Below are positions 36,244-43,905 of a DNA stretch of 64,000 nt, in pieces (within the stretch, counting starts at the first letter, position 1; each line of letters starts with the position of its first letter). A program made the position numbers and the translations under genes. Location of the stretch: contig NZ_CP150629.1 in the NCBI RefSeq assembly GCF_038022665.1, positions 620,001 through 684,000 on the forward strand. Reading direction: 5' to 3'. The stretch comes from Methanolobus sp. WCC4. GTDB taxonomy: Archaea > Halobacteriota > Methanosarcinia > Methanosarcinales > Methanosarcinaceae. Under the pieces are notes generated by a model, which made no database searches, was not told the DNA's origin, and saw only the letters and a program-made list of their open reading frames with translations.

Positions 36244-36741
36244 TTACTCAGATGCTACTTGCTTCTCTTCCAGGTGTAGTAAGAGGTACCCGAACCCGAT
36301 AAAGAAGAATGGGGCTATAGGGAGTGTTTTGAAAGCACTGTTCCATACTGCAAATGAACTGATCGCAGTAATGACCCCACAGGAGATGAGTGCATGGGCG
36401 GTTGTCTTTGTTCTCAGTTCTATGTCCATCTCTATGGTATCCTTTGCAAGTTCATAGATCACCAGTGTTATGCACAGGAATGCACCGAATATCCACCCAA
36501 GGGTCCTGACGGATGCAAGAAAACCTCCATTGGAAAGCAAGGCCATCTGCTGAAATATATTCACGAATATTGTTCCGTATGTCCCATCGAAATTGGCATA
36601 GAATACCGAGAACTTGATGCCCCATCCACTTGAATAGTATGCAGAATAGAAGTAGACTTCCCATGGTATTATCAGGCATATGGCGGGCAGTATCTTTCTC
36701 AGAAGGTTTATCTCGCCGGGTTCGATGTCAATGCTTTTCAT
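36244..36741 (-). CDS. Integral membrane protein, function unknown
   Basis: A 165-residue protein with about four membrane helices (roughly 15-33, 65-98, 115-133 and 140-157) and a charged middle loop (DTIEMDIELRTKTTA). I do not recognise the family. The N-terminal part is rich in tyrosine and tryptophan (PWEVYFYSAYYSSGWG). The coding frame is convincing by its hydrophobic pattern and the ATG placed after an AT-rich promoter. It is divergent from the PhoU gene. Confidence 0.65.
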   Translation of the reverse strand: MKSIDIEPGEINLLRKILPAICLIIPWEVYFYSAYYSSGWGIKFSVFYANFDGTYGTIFVNIFQQMALLSNGGFLASVRTLGWIFGAFLCITLVIYELAKDTIEMDIELRTKTTAHALISCGVITAISSFAVWNSAFKTLPIAPFFFIGFGYLLLHLEEKQVASE

Positions 36742-36747
36742 ACGCAG

Positions 36748-36850
36748 TGTTCTATATAACTACGAATATATATTTTTAATCATAGGGGAAGTATCTATAT
36801 ATTACCTTGTGTTCTATATATTCATATCATTTTCAAACATAATATGAGGG
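36748..36850. promoter_or_regulatory. Divergent promoter region of the membrane protein and PhoU genes
   Basis: The 11-mer TGTTCTATATA occurs twice in the same orientation (36748-36758 and 36810-36820), each next to one of the divergent genes. The right copy includes the likely TATA box of PhoU, about 30 bp before its predicted start, and a GAGG lies at 36846-36849. A shared regulator is possible but inferred. Confidence 0.4.
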
Positions 36851-36856
36851 ATTTCA

Positions 36857-37855
36857 ATAGAAACCAGAAAAGTTCAGCAAACAGGTGGTTCTACCTATAT
36901 AATATCACTTCCGAAGCCCTGGGCAGACAAGGTCGGGATACAGACCGGCAGCAGGGTAAGTTTGCAGCCCCAGCCAGATGGTAAATTGATAATTGATCCT
37001 ATACATGATGCTCCTCCTGTGAGAAAGATACAGATCGACGTTACCGGAACGATGGGTGATGCTCTCACAAGGGATATGATCGCTGCTTATCTTGCAGGTT
37101 CGGACATCATAGAGGTAAAGGCCGACAGGATAGTTGCCGAGCAAAAGAACATTATCCGTGAGATGTGTTACAAGCTCATAGGCCCTGAGATCATAGAAGA
37201 GACCGCGAAGAAGGTGGTCATTCAGGACCTTTTGAACCCGGACGAGATATCCATCAAAAAGAGTGTAAGAAGGATGTATCTTATCTCCAATTCCATGCAC
37301 ATTGATGCTATAAAGGCTATCAAGACACTCGATACCGACCTTGCCCTTGACGTAAACCAGAGGGATGATGATGTCGACCGGCTTTTCCTTCTTATATCCA
37401 AGCAGTTCCGTTCAATATTGCGCGGTGCAAGGTTGCCTGATGCAGCCGAGACATCCATAGATGAATACCATGACCTGAGGATGGCAGCAAGTCCTATCGA
37501 GCGTATAGCTGACCATGCACGCAAGATCGCGAAGGTCACAGACATTCTGGAAGGTCCGATCCCTGATGATATCATGGAGATGATAGAGAAGACATCGGAC
37601 ATATCAAGGAAGATCGTTGAGGATTCAATAGATTCCCTCTACAATTTCGATGTGGATCTCGCCAACCAGGTGATCGACCGGGTGACAAAGGTCTCGCCCC
37701 TTATAGACAAGCTCAATGGTGCCATACTGAAACTGGATACCTATGGATCAGTGGTTGCCCTTGGAACAGTGGTTGATAGTATTGACAGAACATCTGATTA
37801 CGGAGCCAACATTGCTGAGATAGCTATCAACTCTGCAATGTCAAAGGGACTGTGA
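36857..37855 (+). CDS. phoU: PhoU-type phosphate uptake regulator with N-terminal AbrB domain
   Basis: Archaeal regulator with an N-terminal SpoVT/AbrB DNA-binding domain (residues about 1-45; KVQQTGGSTYIISLPKPWAD) and two PhoU helical repeats (about 110-300), thought to adjust phosphate transport. The first ATG/GTG/TTG in frame is TTG at 36962, which would cut away the AbrB domain; an in-frame TGA lies at 36845. The domain start IETRKVQQ aligns with family METRKVQ-type starts, so ATA at 36857, seven bases after GAGG, is the best start (332 residues). A sequencing error from ATG is the alternative. No pst transporter genes are adjacent. Confidence 0.85.
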   Translation: METRKVQQTGGSTYIISLPKPWADKVGIQTGSRVSLQPQPDGKLIIDPIHDAPPVRKIQIDVTGTMGDALTRDMIAAYLAGSDIIEVKADRIVAEQKNIIREMCYKLIGPEIIEETAKKVVIQDLLNPDEISIKKSVRRMYLISNSMHIDAIKAIKTLDTDLALDVNQRDDDVDRLFLLISKQFRSILRGARLPDAAETSIDEYHDLRMAASPIERIADHARKIAKVTDILEGPIPDDIMEMIEKTSDISRKIVEDSIDSLYNFDVDLANQVIDRVTKVSPLIDKLNGAILKLDTYGSVVALGTVVDSIDRTSDYGANIAEIAINSAMSKGL

Positions 37856-37965
37856 ATCATAAGCGCCCATTGCAGGTATGAATAATAAAAATTATATGCT
37901 AATGGGTGTTTATACTACTAAAATTATCAATAACTAAATATAAATGCTATTCACGGAGGGAATGA

Positions 37966-38601
37966 ATGGGCGTAATCAGATCATTCAAGAGGAATTTTTC
38001 AGATTTTTTTAAAAAACTGTTTAACAAACAGAATGCGCGAATAGGAATATACGGTCCGCCAAATGCGGGAAAGACGACTCTTGCCAACAGGATATTAAGG
38101 GACTGGACAGGAGATGCCATGGGCTCTGTCTCACATGTTGCCCACGAAACAAGGCGTGCAAGACGAAGAGAAGGAGTTACCATCAATACCAATGGCAGTT
38201 CCATAACCCTTGATATCATTGATACCCCGGGACTTGCTACAAAGATCGATTTCCATGAGTTCATGGAACAGGGAATGGATGAAGCTGAGTCCAAGAGGCG
38301 TGCAAAGGAAGCCACAGAAGGTGTTATCGAAGCTGTGAAATGGCTTGAGAACCTTGATGGTGTCATTCTCGTGATGGATGCGACCGAGGATCCTTTTACC
38401 CAGGTCAATGTGACCGTTATCGGCAATATGGAAGCAAGGAATCTTCCACTTCTTATCGTTGCCAACAAGGTGGATCTCGCAGAGGCTTCCCCTTCAACCA
38501 TAAGGGATGCTTTCCCACAACATCCGATGGTCTCCATATCAGCTCTGGAAGGAAAGAACATAGAGACCTTCTATGAAGAACTTGCAAAGAGGTTCGGGTG
38601 A
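37966..38601 (+). CDS. Era-like small GTPase
   Basis: A 211-residue GTPase with all G motifs: P-loop GPPNAGKTTL (G1), a switch threonine in RREGVT, DTPG (G3), NKVD (G4) and SISALEG (G5). A basic, aromatic N-terminal segment (FKRNFSDFFKKLFNKQ) precedes the G domain. Archaeal Era-like GTPases are conserved next to DUF2073 genes, as here, where the two overlap or nearly overlap. Their role is unknown; ribosome or RNA-linked work is inferred from the Era relationship. Confidence 0.88.
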   Translation: MGVIRSFKRNFSDFFKKLFNKQNARIGIYGPPNAGKTTLANRILRDWTGDAMGSVSHVAHETRRARRREGVTINTNGSSITLDIIDTPGLATKIDFHEFMEQGMDEAESKRRAKEATEGVIEAVKWLENLDGVILVMDATEDPFTQVNVTVIGNMEARNLPLLIVANKVDLAEASPSTIRDAFPQHPMVSISALEGKNIETFYEELAKRFG

Positions 38602-38606
38602 TAGCA

Positions 38607-38969
38607 ATGCAGGGATTCCAGATGGATCTTGTATCAGAGCACAGGCTATCACAGATGACCCCTGTTGAAAAGGTCAGGTTCATTATCGACGAGGTCATGG
38701 GTGGAAAGATACTGGTCCTTGAAAAAGGTCTGAGTCCGGAAGAGGAGGCAAGTCTTATTGAGATGACAATGACCCTTATCGAACCGGATGGTTTCTCAGG
38801 TATCGAGATGGAAAGTTATCCATCAGAGGTGGACACTTCATTTTTGGGTAAGATCCTTAAAAAGAACGCTCTTAAGTCAAGACTCACTGTTATCGGACCG
38901 GCCGATCAGCTTAAGACCCTCAAGAAGGATCGGAATATGATCAGTGCCCTTATTTCAACGAACAAGTAA
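38607..38969 (+). CDS. DUF2073 family protein
   Basis: Archaeal conserved protein of 120 residues (DUF2073), with the family opening GFQMDLVSEHRLSQMTPVEKVRFIID shown here in its first third and a C-terminal VIGPADQLKTLKKD segment. Its ATG at 38607 follows GGGTGAT, which itself overlaps the GTPase stop, so the two are translationally coupled. Function unknown; the fixed pairing with the Era-like GTPase suggests a partner or regulator. Confidence 0.85.
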   Translation: MQGFQMDLVSEHRLSQMTPVEKVRFIIDEVMGGKILVLEKGLSPEEEASLIEMTMTLIEPDGFSGIEMESYPSEVDTSFLGKILKKNALKSRLTVIGPADQLKTLKKDRNMISALISTNK

Positions 38970-38983
38970 TTTGCGTGAAGCAA

Positions 38984-39508
38984 ATGGGTCAAAAAGAAGA
39001 TAACGGAAATATCATAACATCTGATCTCCCTCTCTCCTCCTTTGAGATGGGGAGGGACGATGTGAATGTAGTCTGTACCTATGGTAAGATCTCCCTGTGG
39101 TTTGGGAAGCAGGTTCCTGATATTGTAGTAGGGCAGATACTTCTGGGTATTGCCAATATAGATGCCTCAACAGTCCATGAACTGGAACTTGTATGTGGTT
39201 TCGACGATATCATGGAGTATGAGAGCGATGGCTATGTCCTGGTTTCGTATGCAAGGTCAGAGAATGGCTACAGGACCACTTTCAATATCCCTTTTTCTAG
39301 CAAGAAAGCTCTTTTACGTCTTGCCAGGTCTATCACCGAAGACCTTAAAGAGAAGGACACTGTCTTAGACTGCTATTGGACCGGAGATGCTTCTGACATC
39401 ATGCGCCTGTATGAGGAATTGAGCACTATCGAAGGCTGGAATGTAAAGGGCATCAATTATAAGGACGATGCCAAAGAAAAACATAATGATACTGTTATTT
39501 TCGATTGA
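38984..39508 (+). CDS. Conserved protein of the Era-like GTPase operon, unknown
   Basis: A 174-residue acidic protein not recognised by family. It is predicted alpha/beta, with strands such as VNVVCTYGKISLWFG and GYVLVSYAR and a C-terminal helix-rich part. ATG at 38984 or GTG at 38975 are possible starts. It lies 5-14 bp after DUF2073 and just before the hexuloisomerase gene, so it belongs to the same operon. Confidence 0.65.
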   Translation: MGQKEDNGNIITSDLPLSSFEMGRDDVNVVCTYGKISLWFGKQVPDIVVGQILLGIANIDASTVHELELVCGFDDIMEYESDGYVLVSYARSENGYRTTFNIPFSSKKALLRLARSITEDLKEKDTVLDCYWTGDASDIMRLYEELSTIEGWNVKGINYKDDAKEKHNDTVIFD

Positions 39509-39527
39509 TACTACCAGAGGAGATCAG

Positions 39528-40136
39528 ATGAAAGAGATCCACTTAACTGAATGCAAATATCTAACTTCTTCTATTATGCTAATGGCCGAACACCTTGAGA
39601 ACGTAGCTAATAAACTTGACAAGGACTCCGTAAGGGATATGCTTGAGGATATAATGTCCGCGAAGAGGATCTTCGTGATGGGCGCAGGTCGCTCAGGCCT
39701 TGTTGGAAGGGCATTTGCCATGAGGCTCATGCACCTGGGGCTTTCTTCCCATGTCGTAGGCGAGACAACAACTCCTGCTGTAAGCAAGGATGATGTGGTA
39801 ATCGCTATATCAGGTTCCGGACAGACCCGCTCTATCTCGAACCTCGGACGTGTTGCCAAGGAGATCGGTGCCACACTCGTTACAATTACCTCAAATGCTG
39901 ATTCAACACTGGGAGGGCTGTCCGATACTGTGATCGTTCTTCCCGGAAGGACCAAGGACGATGCAGGTGGCTATGTTGAACGTCACATGCGTGGTGAATA
40001 CACCTATCTCACTCCACTGGGTACTTCCTTTGAGACCTCATCAAGTGTTTTCCTTGATGCTGTTATCGCAGAGCTTATCTTCATCACAGGTGCTTCCGAG
40101 GAAGACCTCAAGTCAAGGCACACAAATATTGAATAA
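39528..40136 (+). CDS. hxlB: 6-phospho-3-hexuloisomerase
   Basis: SIS-domain isomerase interconverting fructose 6-phosphate and 3-hexulose 6-phosphate, used by methanogens with hexulose-phosphate synthase to make pentose phosphates or handle formaldehyde. 202 residues; typical segments are FVMGAGRSGLVGRAFAMRL, VVGETTTPAV, ISGSGQTRSI and PLGTSFETSS. The ATG at 39528 has GAGGAG seven bases upstream, so the longer frame from 39468 is not used. No hxlA (synthase) is adjacent. Confidence 0.92.
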   Translation: MKEIHLTECKYLTSSIMLMAEHLENVANKLDKDSVRDMLEDIMSAKRIFVMGAGRSGLVGRAFAMRLMHLGLSSHVVGETTTPAVSKDDVVIAISGSGQTRSISNLGRVAKEIGATLVTITSNADSTLGGLSDTVIVLPGRTKDDAGGYVERHMRGEYTYLTPLGTSFETSSSVFLDAVIAELIFITGASEEDLKSRHTNIE

Positions 40137-40156
40137 TACAAAATGAAGTGATAACT

Positions 40157-41278
40157 ATGGCTGGCTCGAAGTTTGCACAAAGAGTTCTGGATATAGACAT
40201 TTCCGGAATAAGGAAGATGTTCGAAGGCGCCGGTCCGAATTCCATAAATCTTGGTATCGGACAACCTGACTATGATACTCCGCAGCACATAAAGCAGGCT
40301 GCTATTGATGCTATCAATGAGGGTTTTACCGGTTATACAGCTGGTCCGGGTATTCCTGAACTTCGAGAGGCTTTGAGTTCAAAGTTCAAGACGGAGAACA
40401 ATTTCGAGGTGTCAACGGATGAGATAATTGTGACCTCCGGGGCATCAGAGGCTCTTGAGATCGCTATTGCCTCCCTTGTAGGGCCTGGTGATGAGGCACT
40501 CATTGCAGACCCGGGTTTTGTCTCATACAATTCCCTTGTTCACATAATGGGTGGCAGTGTCACTCCGCTTCCACTTGCAGATGACCTGACGATAAGTCCC
40601 GAGAGTGTCCTTGAGAATATCTCTTCGAAGACAAAGGTAATGATCATCAATTCTCCTGCAAACCCTACCGGTGCTGTGCAGAGCAAAGCTGACATGAAGG
40701 CGTTTGCTGAGATCGCTGATGACCATGGTATTACCATCATATCAGACGAGGTATATGAGCATTTCATCTATGAGGGTGAACATGTAAGTCCTGCTCAGTT
40801 CTCAGACAATGTCATAACCGTGAACGCAGTCTCCAAGACCTTCTCCATGACCGGATGGAGGATCGGCTATGTTGCTGCCAGGAAGGAATATACGGAACAG
40901 ATGATCAAGGTCCACCAGTATGTGCAGGCATGTGCCAATTCCATTGCACAGAAAGCGGCATTAGCAGCTATAGCAGGTCCAATGGATTCTGTATTTGCCA
41001 TGCGTGATGAGTTCAAGGCCCGCAGGGACATGCTTGTGGAAGGTCTGAACTCGATAGGTCTTAACTGTGCTTCTCCAAAAGGTGCATTCTACGCTTTCCC
41101 CGAGGTACCTGAAGGCATGACCTCCGGTGAAGTAGCATCGAAGCTGGTCACAAATGGGGTTATCGTTGTGCCGGGAACTGCCTTTGGTGAACGTGGTGAA
41201 GGGCATATACGCCTGTCCTACGCATCATCAATGGAGAATCTGACAGGTGCACTGGATATTATGAAAAAAGTATTGTGA
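40157..41278 (+). CDS. PLP-dependent class I/II aminotransferase
   Basis: Fold-type I aminotransferase of the aspartate-aminotransferase superfamily (373 residues). Seen are IGQPDYDTPQHI, the substrate/phosphate region GASEALEIAI, NPANPTG-like NSPANPTGAV, the PLP lysine in NAVSKTFSMTGWRIGY and the arginine in EGHIRLSYA. The amino acid substrate (aspartate or aromatic) cannot be decided. The start ATG at 40157 is preferred to GTG at 40148. It follows hxlB by 20 bp. Confidence 0.9.
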   Translation: MAGSKFAQRVLDIDISGIRKMFEGAGPNSINLGIGQPDYDTPQHIKQAAIDAINEGFTGYTAGPGIPELREALSSKFKTENNFEVSTDEIIVTSGASEALEIAIASLVGPGDEALIADPGFVSYNSLVHIMGGSVTPLPLADDLTISPESVLENISSKTKVMIINSPANPTGAVQSKADMKAFAEIADDHGITIISDEVYEHFIYEGEHVSPAQFSDNVITVNAVSKTFSMTGWRIGYVAARKEYTEQMIKVHQYVQACANSIAQKAALAAIAGPMDSVFAMRDEFKARRDMLVEGLNSIGLNCASPKGAFYAFPEVPEGMTSGEVASKLVTNGVIVVPGTAFGERGEGHIRLSYASSMENLTGALDIMKKVL

Positions 41279-41283
41279 TGACC

Positions 41284-42291
41284 TTACCAGTCATCCATTA
41301 CTGTATCCTCTTCTTCTGCAGGTCCTTTTTCCTCAATGGCCTTTTTGACCATCTCGATAAGTTTTGAAGTGACTTCCTCAACTCCCTCATCCGTGGCAGT
41401 TGACATCTTCATATCCACGTAGTCCAGCTCTTTGAACTGTGGAAGGTCAGCCTTGTTAGCCACCACAAGTACCGGCAGTTTGAACTCGCTGCGTACTTCC
41501 TCAAGCATACGTTTCTGGTCCTCTATCTCATATCCGCATGTCTCACTTGCATCGATTATGAAGAGCACCACTGCATCAAGGTTCTTGAGAGCTGTTATTG
41601 CCTGAAGCTCAATCTCGTTACGTTCTGACATGGGTCTGTCAAGAAGTCCGGGGGTATCCATCACCTGGTACCTGTCATTGTCAACGAAGAAGTGGCCGAT
41701 GGAAACTCCCTTCGTGGTGAAAGGATAGGATGCTATCTCAGGTGTTGCGCCTGTTACTTTAGTGACGAAACTGGATTTCCCGATATTGGGATAACCCGCG
41801 ACCACAATGGTGGGTTCGTCATGGACCGACGGAAGCTTTCTGAGCTTGTTACGTGCCTCATTTAAGAAGAGAAGATCCTTGCTGATCGAACCCAAGATAG
41901 ATGACAGTCTTCCAAAACACTGTTTCCTGATGGGGAGGGGGTCCCTGCTCTTTCTCATCTTTCCGACGTGTTCCCTTGCGACCTCATGTATCTTTGCACT
42001 GGCCCAGTCAAGCCTGCTCAGGGCCTTTCTCATGTCATCCACTCCTACCATGACATCTGCCAGTTCGTAGTAGAAAGGTGGCAGGTTCTCGAAGGTAGGG
42101 AATCTTCTGACTATGTTCTTTAGATTATCTGTAAGTATGTTGGCAGCCGTCAGGACCATTGACTCATTTGCCTCAAGGGCTGTTTTCCTTCCGGTGATGG
42201 TCTTTCCTGACATTGCCCTGCTGGCTCTTCTGAATGCCTTGTCCAGCAATTCGTCTGAAGTAGGGACTGTATTTATTTTTTCAAAGATCAT
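41284..42291 (-). CDS. NOG1-family GTPase
   Basis: GTP-binding protein related to eukaryotic NOG1, a factor of large ribosomal subunit assembly. 335 residues: a helical N-terminal domain (1-165), then the G domain with GYPNIGKSSF, PFTTKG, DTPGLLDRP and NKADLP. The acidic tail EEEDTVMDDW is typical of archaeal members. It converges with the aminotransferase, with a 5-bp gap. A role in ribosome biogenesis is known for the family and inferred here. Confidence 0.92.
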   Translation of the reverse strand: MIFEKINTVPTSDELLDKAFRRASRAMSGKTITGRKTALEANESMVLTAANILTDNLKNIVRRFPTFENLPPFYYELADVMVGVDDMRKALSRLDWASAKIHEVAREHVGKMRKSRDPLPIRKQCFGRLSSILGSISKDLLFLNEARNKLRKLPSVHDEPTIVVAGYPNIGKSSFVTKVTGATPEIASYPFTTKGVSIGHFFVDNDRYQVMDTPGLLDRPMSERNEIELQAITALKNLDAVVLFIIDASETCGYEIEDQKRMLEEVRSEFKLPVLVVANKADLPQFKELDYVDMKMSTATDEGVEEVTSKLIEMVKKAIEEKGPAEEEDTVMDDW

Positions 42292-42351
42292 ATTCCTTCC
42301 TGTCGCGCTTCAAATCACTTCTACCTATAAATCCCTGTTCCTATAAATATC

Positions 42352-42375
42352 ATTACAAATATCATCTTTTGTAAT
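42352..42375. repeat. Inverted repeat between NOG1 and the CBS regulator
   Basis: Perfect 8-bp arms ATTACAAA (42352-42359) and TTTGTAAT (42368-42375) with an 8-bp spacer. It lies in the divergent promoter region. A transcription-factor site is possible. Confidence 0.5.
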
Positions 42376-42384
42376 ATCCTTATG

Positions 42385-42412
42385 AGGAGATACTATAATT
42401 TATATATCTCCT
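42385..42412 (+). promoter_or_regulatory. Perfect inverted repeat enclosing the TATA box of the CBS regulator
   Basis: Arms AGGAGATA (42385-42392) and TATCTCCT (42405-42412) are exact reverse complements and flank the 12-bp AT-rich CTATAATTTATA, which looks like the TATA box. A protein dimer bound here would cover the promoter core. Since the downstream gene itself encodes a winged-helix protein, autoregulation is a reasonable inference. Confidence 0.6.
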
Positions 42413-42457
42413 TTGAGTATCTATAATCTATATTTGAGTTTATGGACCGGTGATGTT

Positions 42458-43336
42458 TTGGAACTGACTCCTATACAGAAAGATATCCTTATAGCATTGA
42501 TAAATCTTCAGAGAGAAAAGGACCGTGCTGTAAAAGGCGAAGAAATTGCAGAGCTTATTAGCCGTAACCCTGGTACTGTCAGGAATCAGATGCAATCTTT
42601 GAAAGTCCTTGGCCTGGTCGAAGGTGTCCCTGGTCCGAAAGGGGGCTACAAAGCAACAGGCGAGGCTTATGAGGCTTTAAGCATTACTGCAATGGACCAT
42701 GAGGCCACAGTGCCTATCTACAAGAACGATGAGCTTGTGGACGGTGCAACAGTGGCTGAGATCAGCTTTACCACTGTGAGGCATCCTGATCTCTGTCATG
42801 GCATGATCCGGGTACTCGGGAACATCAAGGGCTTTGAGCAGGGTGACCTTGTACAGATGGGGCCGACACCTGTGAACAAACTGGTGGTCCGCGGAGAGAT
42901 CGTGGGCAGGGATGATACCAAGAACACACTTGTTTTCTCTATAAGTGAGATGATATCACTTCCAAAGAAACCAGTGAAGGACTATGCAAAGACCGATGTG
43001 ATCTCAATAAGCGGAAATGCAACTATTCAGGAAACCGCCCGTCTTCTTGTGGATAACAACATTCATGGTGCACCTGTGATAGATGATGATGACACCATCC
43101 TTGGAATTGTCACCTTTACAGATATTGGAGATGCAGTAGCAAGTGGGAAAATGACTGCAAAGGTCAGGGATATAATGACCCGTGATCTCATTGCAGTGGA
43201 TTCGGAAACATCACTCTATGATGCCGTAAAGGCTTTCGATACTCACAACATAGGCTTTGTACTCGTGTCCTATGACGGTGTGCCAAAAGGTATATTGTCC
43301 AAAAAGGATGTTTTCCACGAATTGATCGTGTACTAA
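42458..43336 (+). CDS. Winged-helix regulator with paired CBS domains
   Basis: A 292-residue archaeal regulator: winged helix (about 1-65; EEIAELISRNPGTVRNQMQSL), a central sensor-like region (about 75-170) and two CBS motifs (about 175-290; DVISISGNATIQETARLLVDN and MTRDLIAVDSETSLYDAVKAF), which usually bind adenosine nucleotides. The start is TTG at 42458 with GGTGAT three bases upstream, not the first ATG of the frame at 42413. The target genes are unknown; an inverted repeat at its promoter suggests self-control. Confidence 0.88.
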   Translation: MELTPIQKDILIALINLQREKDRAVKGEEIAELISRNPGTVRNQMQSLKVLGLVEGVPGPKGGYKATGEAYEALSITAMDHEATVPIYKNDELVDGATVAEISFTTVRHPDLCHGMIRVLGNIKGFEQGDLVQMGPTPVNKLVVRGEIVGRDDTKNTLVFSISEMISLPKKPVKDYAKTDVISISGNATIQETARLLVDNNIHGAPVIDDDDTILGIVTFTDIGDAVASGKMTAKVRDIMTRDLIAVDSETSLYDAVKAFDTHNIGFVLVSYDGVPKGILSKKDVFHELIVY

Positions 43337-43369
43337 TTATAAATAGTGTAAAAAATAGCGCCTTATGGC

Positions 43370-43669
43370 CTATTTTCTTCTTTTCTTCAGTTCAGTGGCT
43401 ATCTCATCAAGGGTTATACCCTTTGCCACGAACATTACCATAAGGTGGAACAGCAGATCGGATGATTCGTATATCATCTCTTCCTTGTTCTCGCTCTTTA
43501 CAGCAAGGATGGTCTCGATGGATTCCTCGCCCACCTTTTCCAGTATCTTGTCAATGCCCTTGCGGTGGGTGAGCAGGGAACTCACGTAAGAGTTCTCGGA
43601 GGGATTCTCTTTTCTGTCCGTAATGATGTCGTAAAGTTCGTTGAGTATCGAGAGGTCAGCTTCAGTCAT
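43370..43669 (-). CDS. hisE: Phosphoribosyl-ATP pyrophosphatase
   Basis: Second step of histidine synthesis, releasing pyrophosphate from phosphoribosyl-ATP. A 99-residue MazG-like all-alpha protein with the metal-binding [13 protein letters not shown] and [13 protein letters not shown] segments. It is not linked to other his genes; hisF lies 19 kb away. A TATA-like TTATAATC (43746-43753, minus strand) is about 80 bp ahead of the start. Confidence 0.93.
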   Translation of the reverse strand: MTEADLSILNELYDIITDRKENPSENSYVSSLLTHRKGIDKILEKVGEESIETILAVKSENKEEMIYESSDLLFHLMVMFVAKGITLDEIATELKKRRK

Positions 43670-43763
43670 GGTCTATCCTTTCCTGATATTATGTGATCTT
43701 ATTACATCTTTATGGTGCAAAGTTGCCCACAGCCCTGGCTGGAAGATTATAACTTATGAAAAA

Positions 43764-43862
43764 AGGTCTTAGTGACGTTGGTTTGTAATCCACACAAAAT
43801 ATGACGGGTAGTGTTGGTTAGACCAACGTCCGAAACTATCATATCAATTTGATCGATATAAC
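43764..43862 (-). ncRNA. Candidate structured RNA or attenuator between the homoaconitase gene and hisE
   Basis: On the minus strand a TATA-like GTTATATCG (about 43854-43862) is followed by a 9-bp stem GACGTTGGT/ACCAACGTC (43822-43830 with 43774-43782) and then a T6 tract (43764-43769 region). Within it a second hairpin, GTTGGT-TAG-ACCAAC (43814-43828), competes for the same arm. The layout promoter, stem, T-tract could be a short RNA of about 65 nt. It is not a tRNA by my reading. Confidence 0.35.
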
Positions 43863-43905
43863 TGTTGTGGTCTCACAATTGAAAAAAGAAAGTATCTGAG
43901 AGTTC

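Noticed and set aside
36117-36302. GTG-initiated 61-codon plus-strand frame
   Set aside because: Its last third is antisense to the membrane-protein gene, there is no ribosome binding site, and the sequence resembles no domain; a gene remnant is possible but not supported.
43774-43830. tRNA gene in the hacA-hisE gap
   Set aside because: The long stem resembles an acceptor arm, but no T-arm consensus (GTTCRA), anticodon arm or proper spacing is seen.
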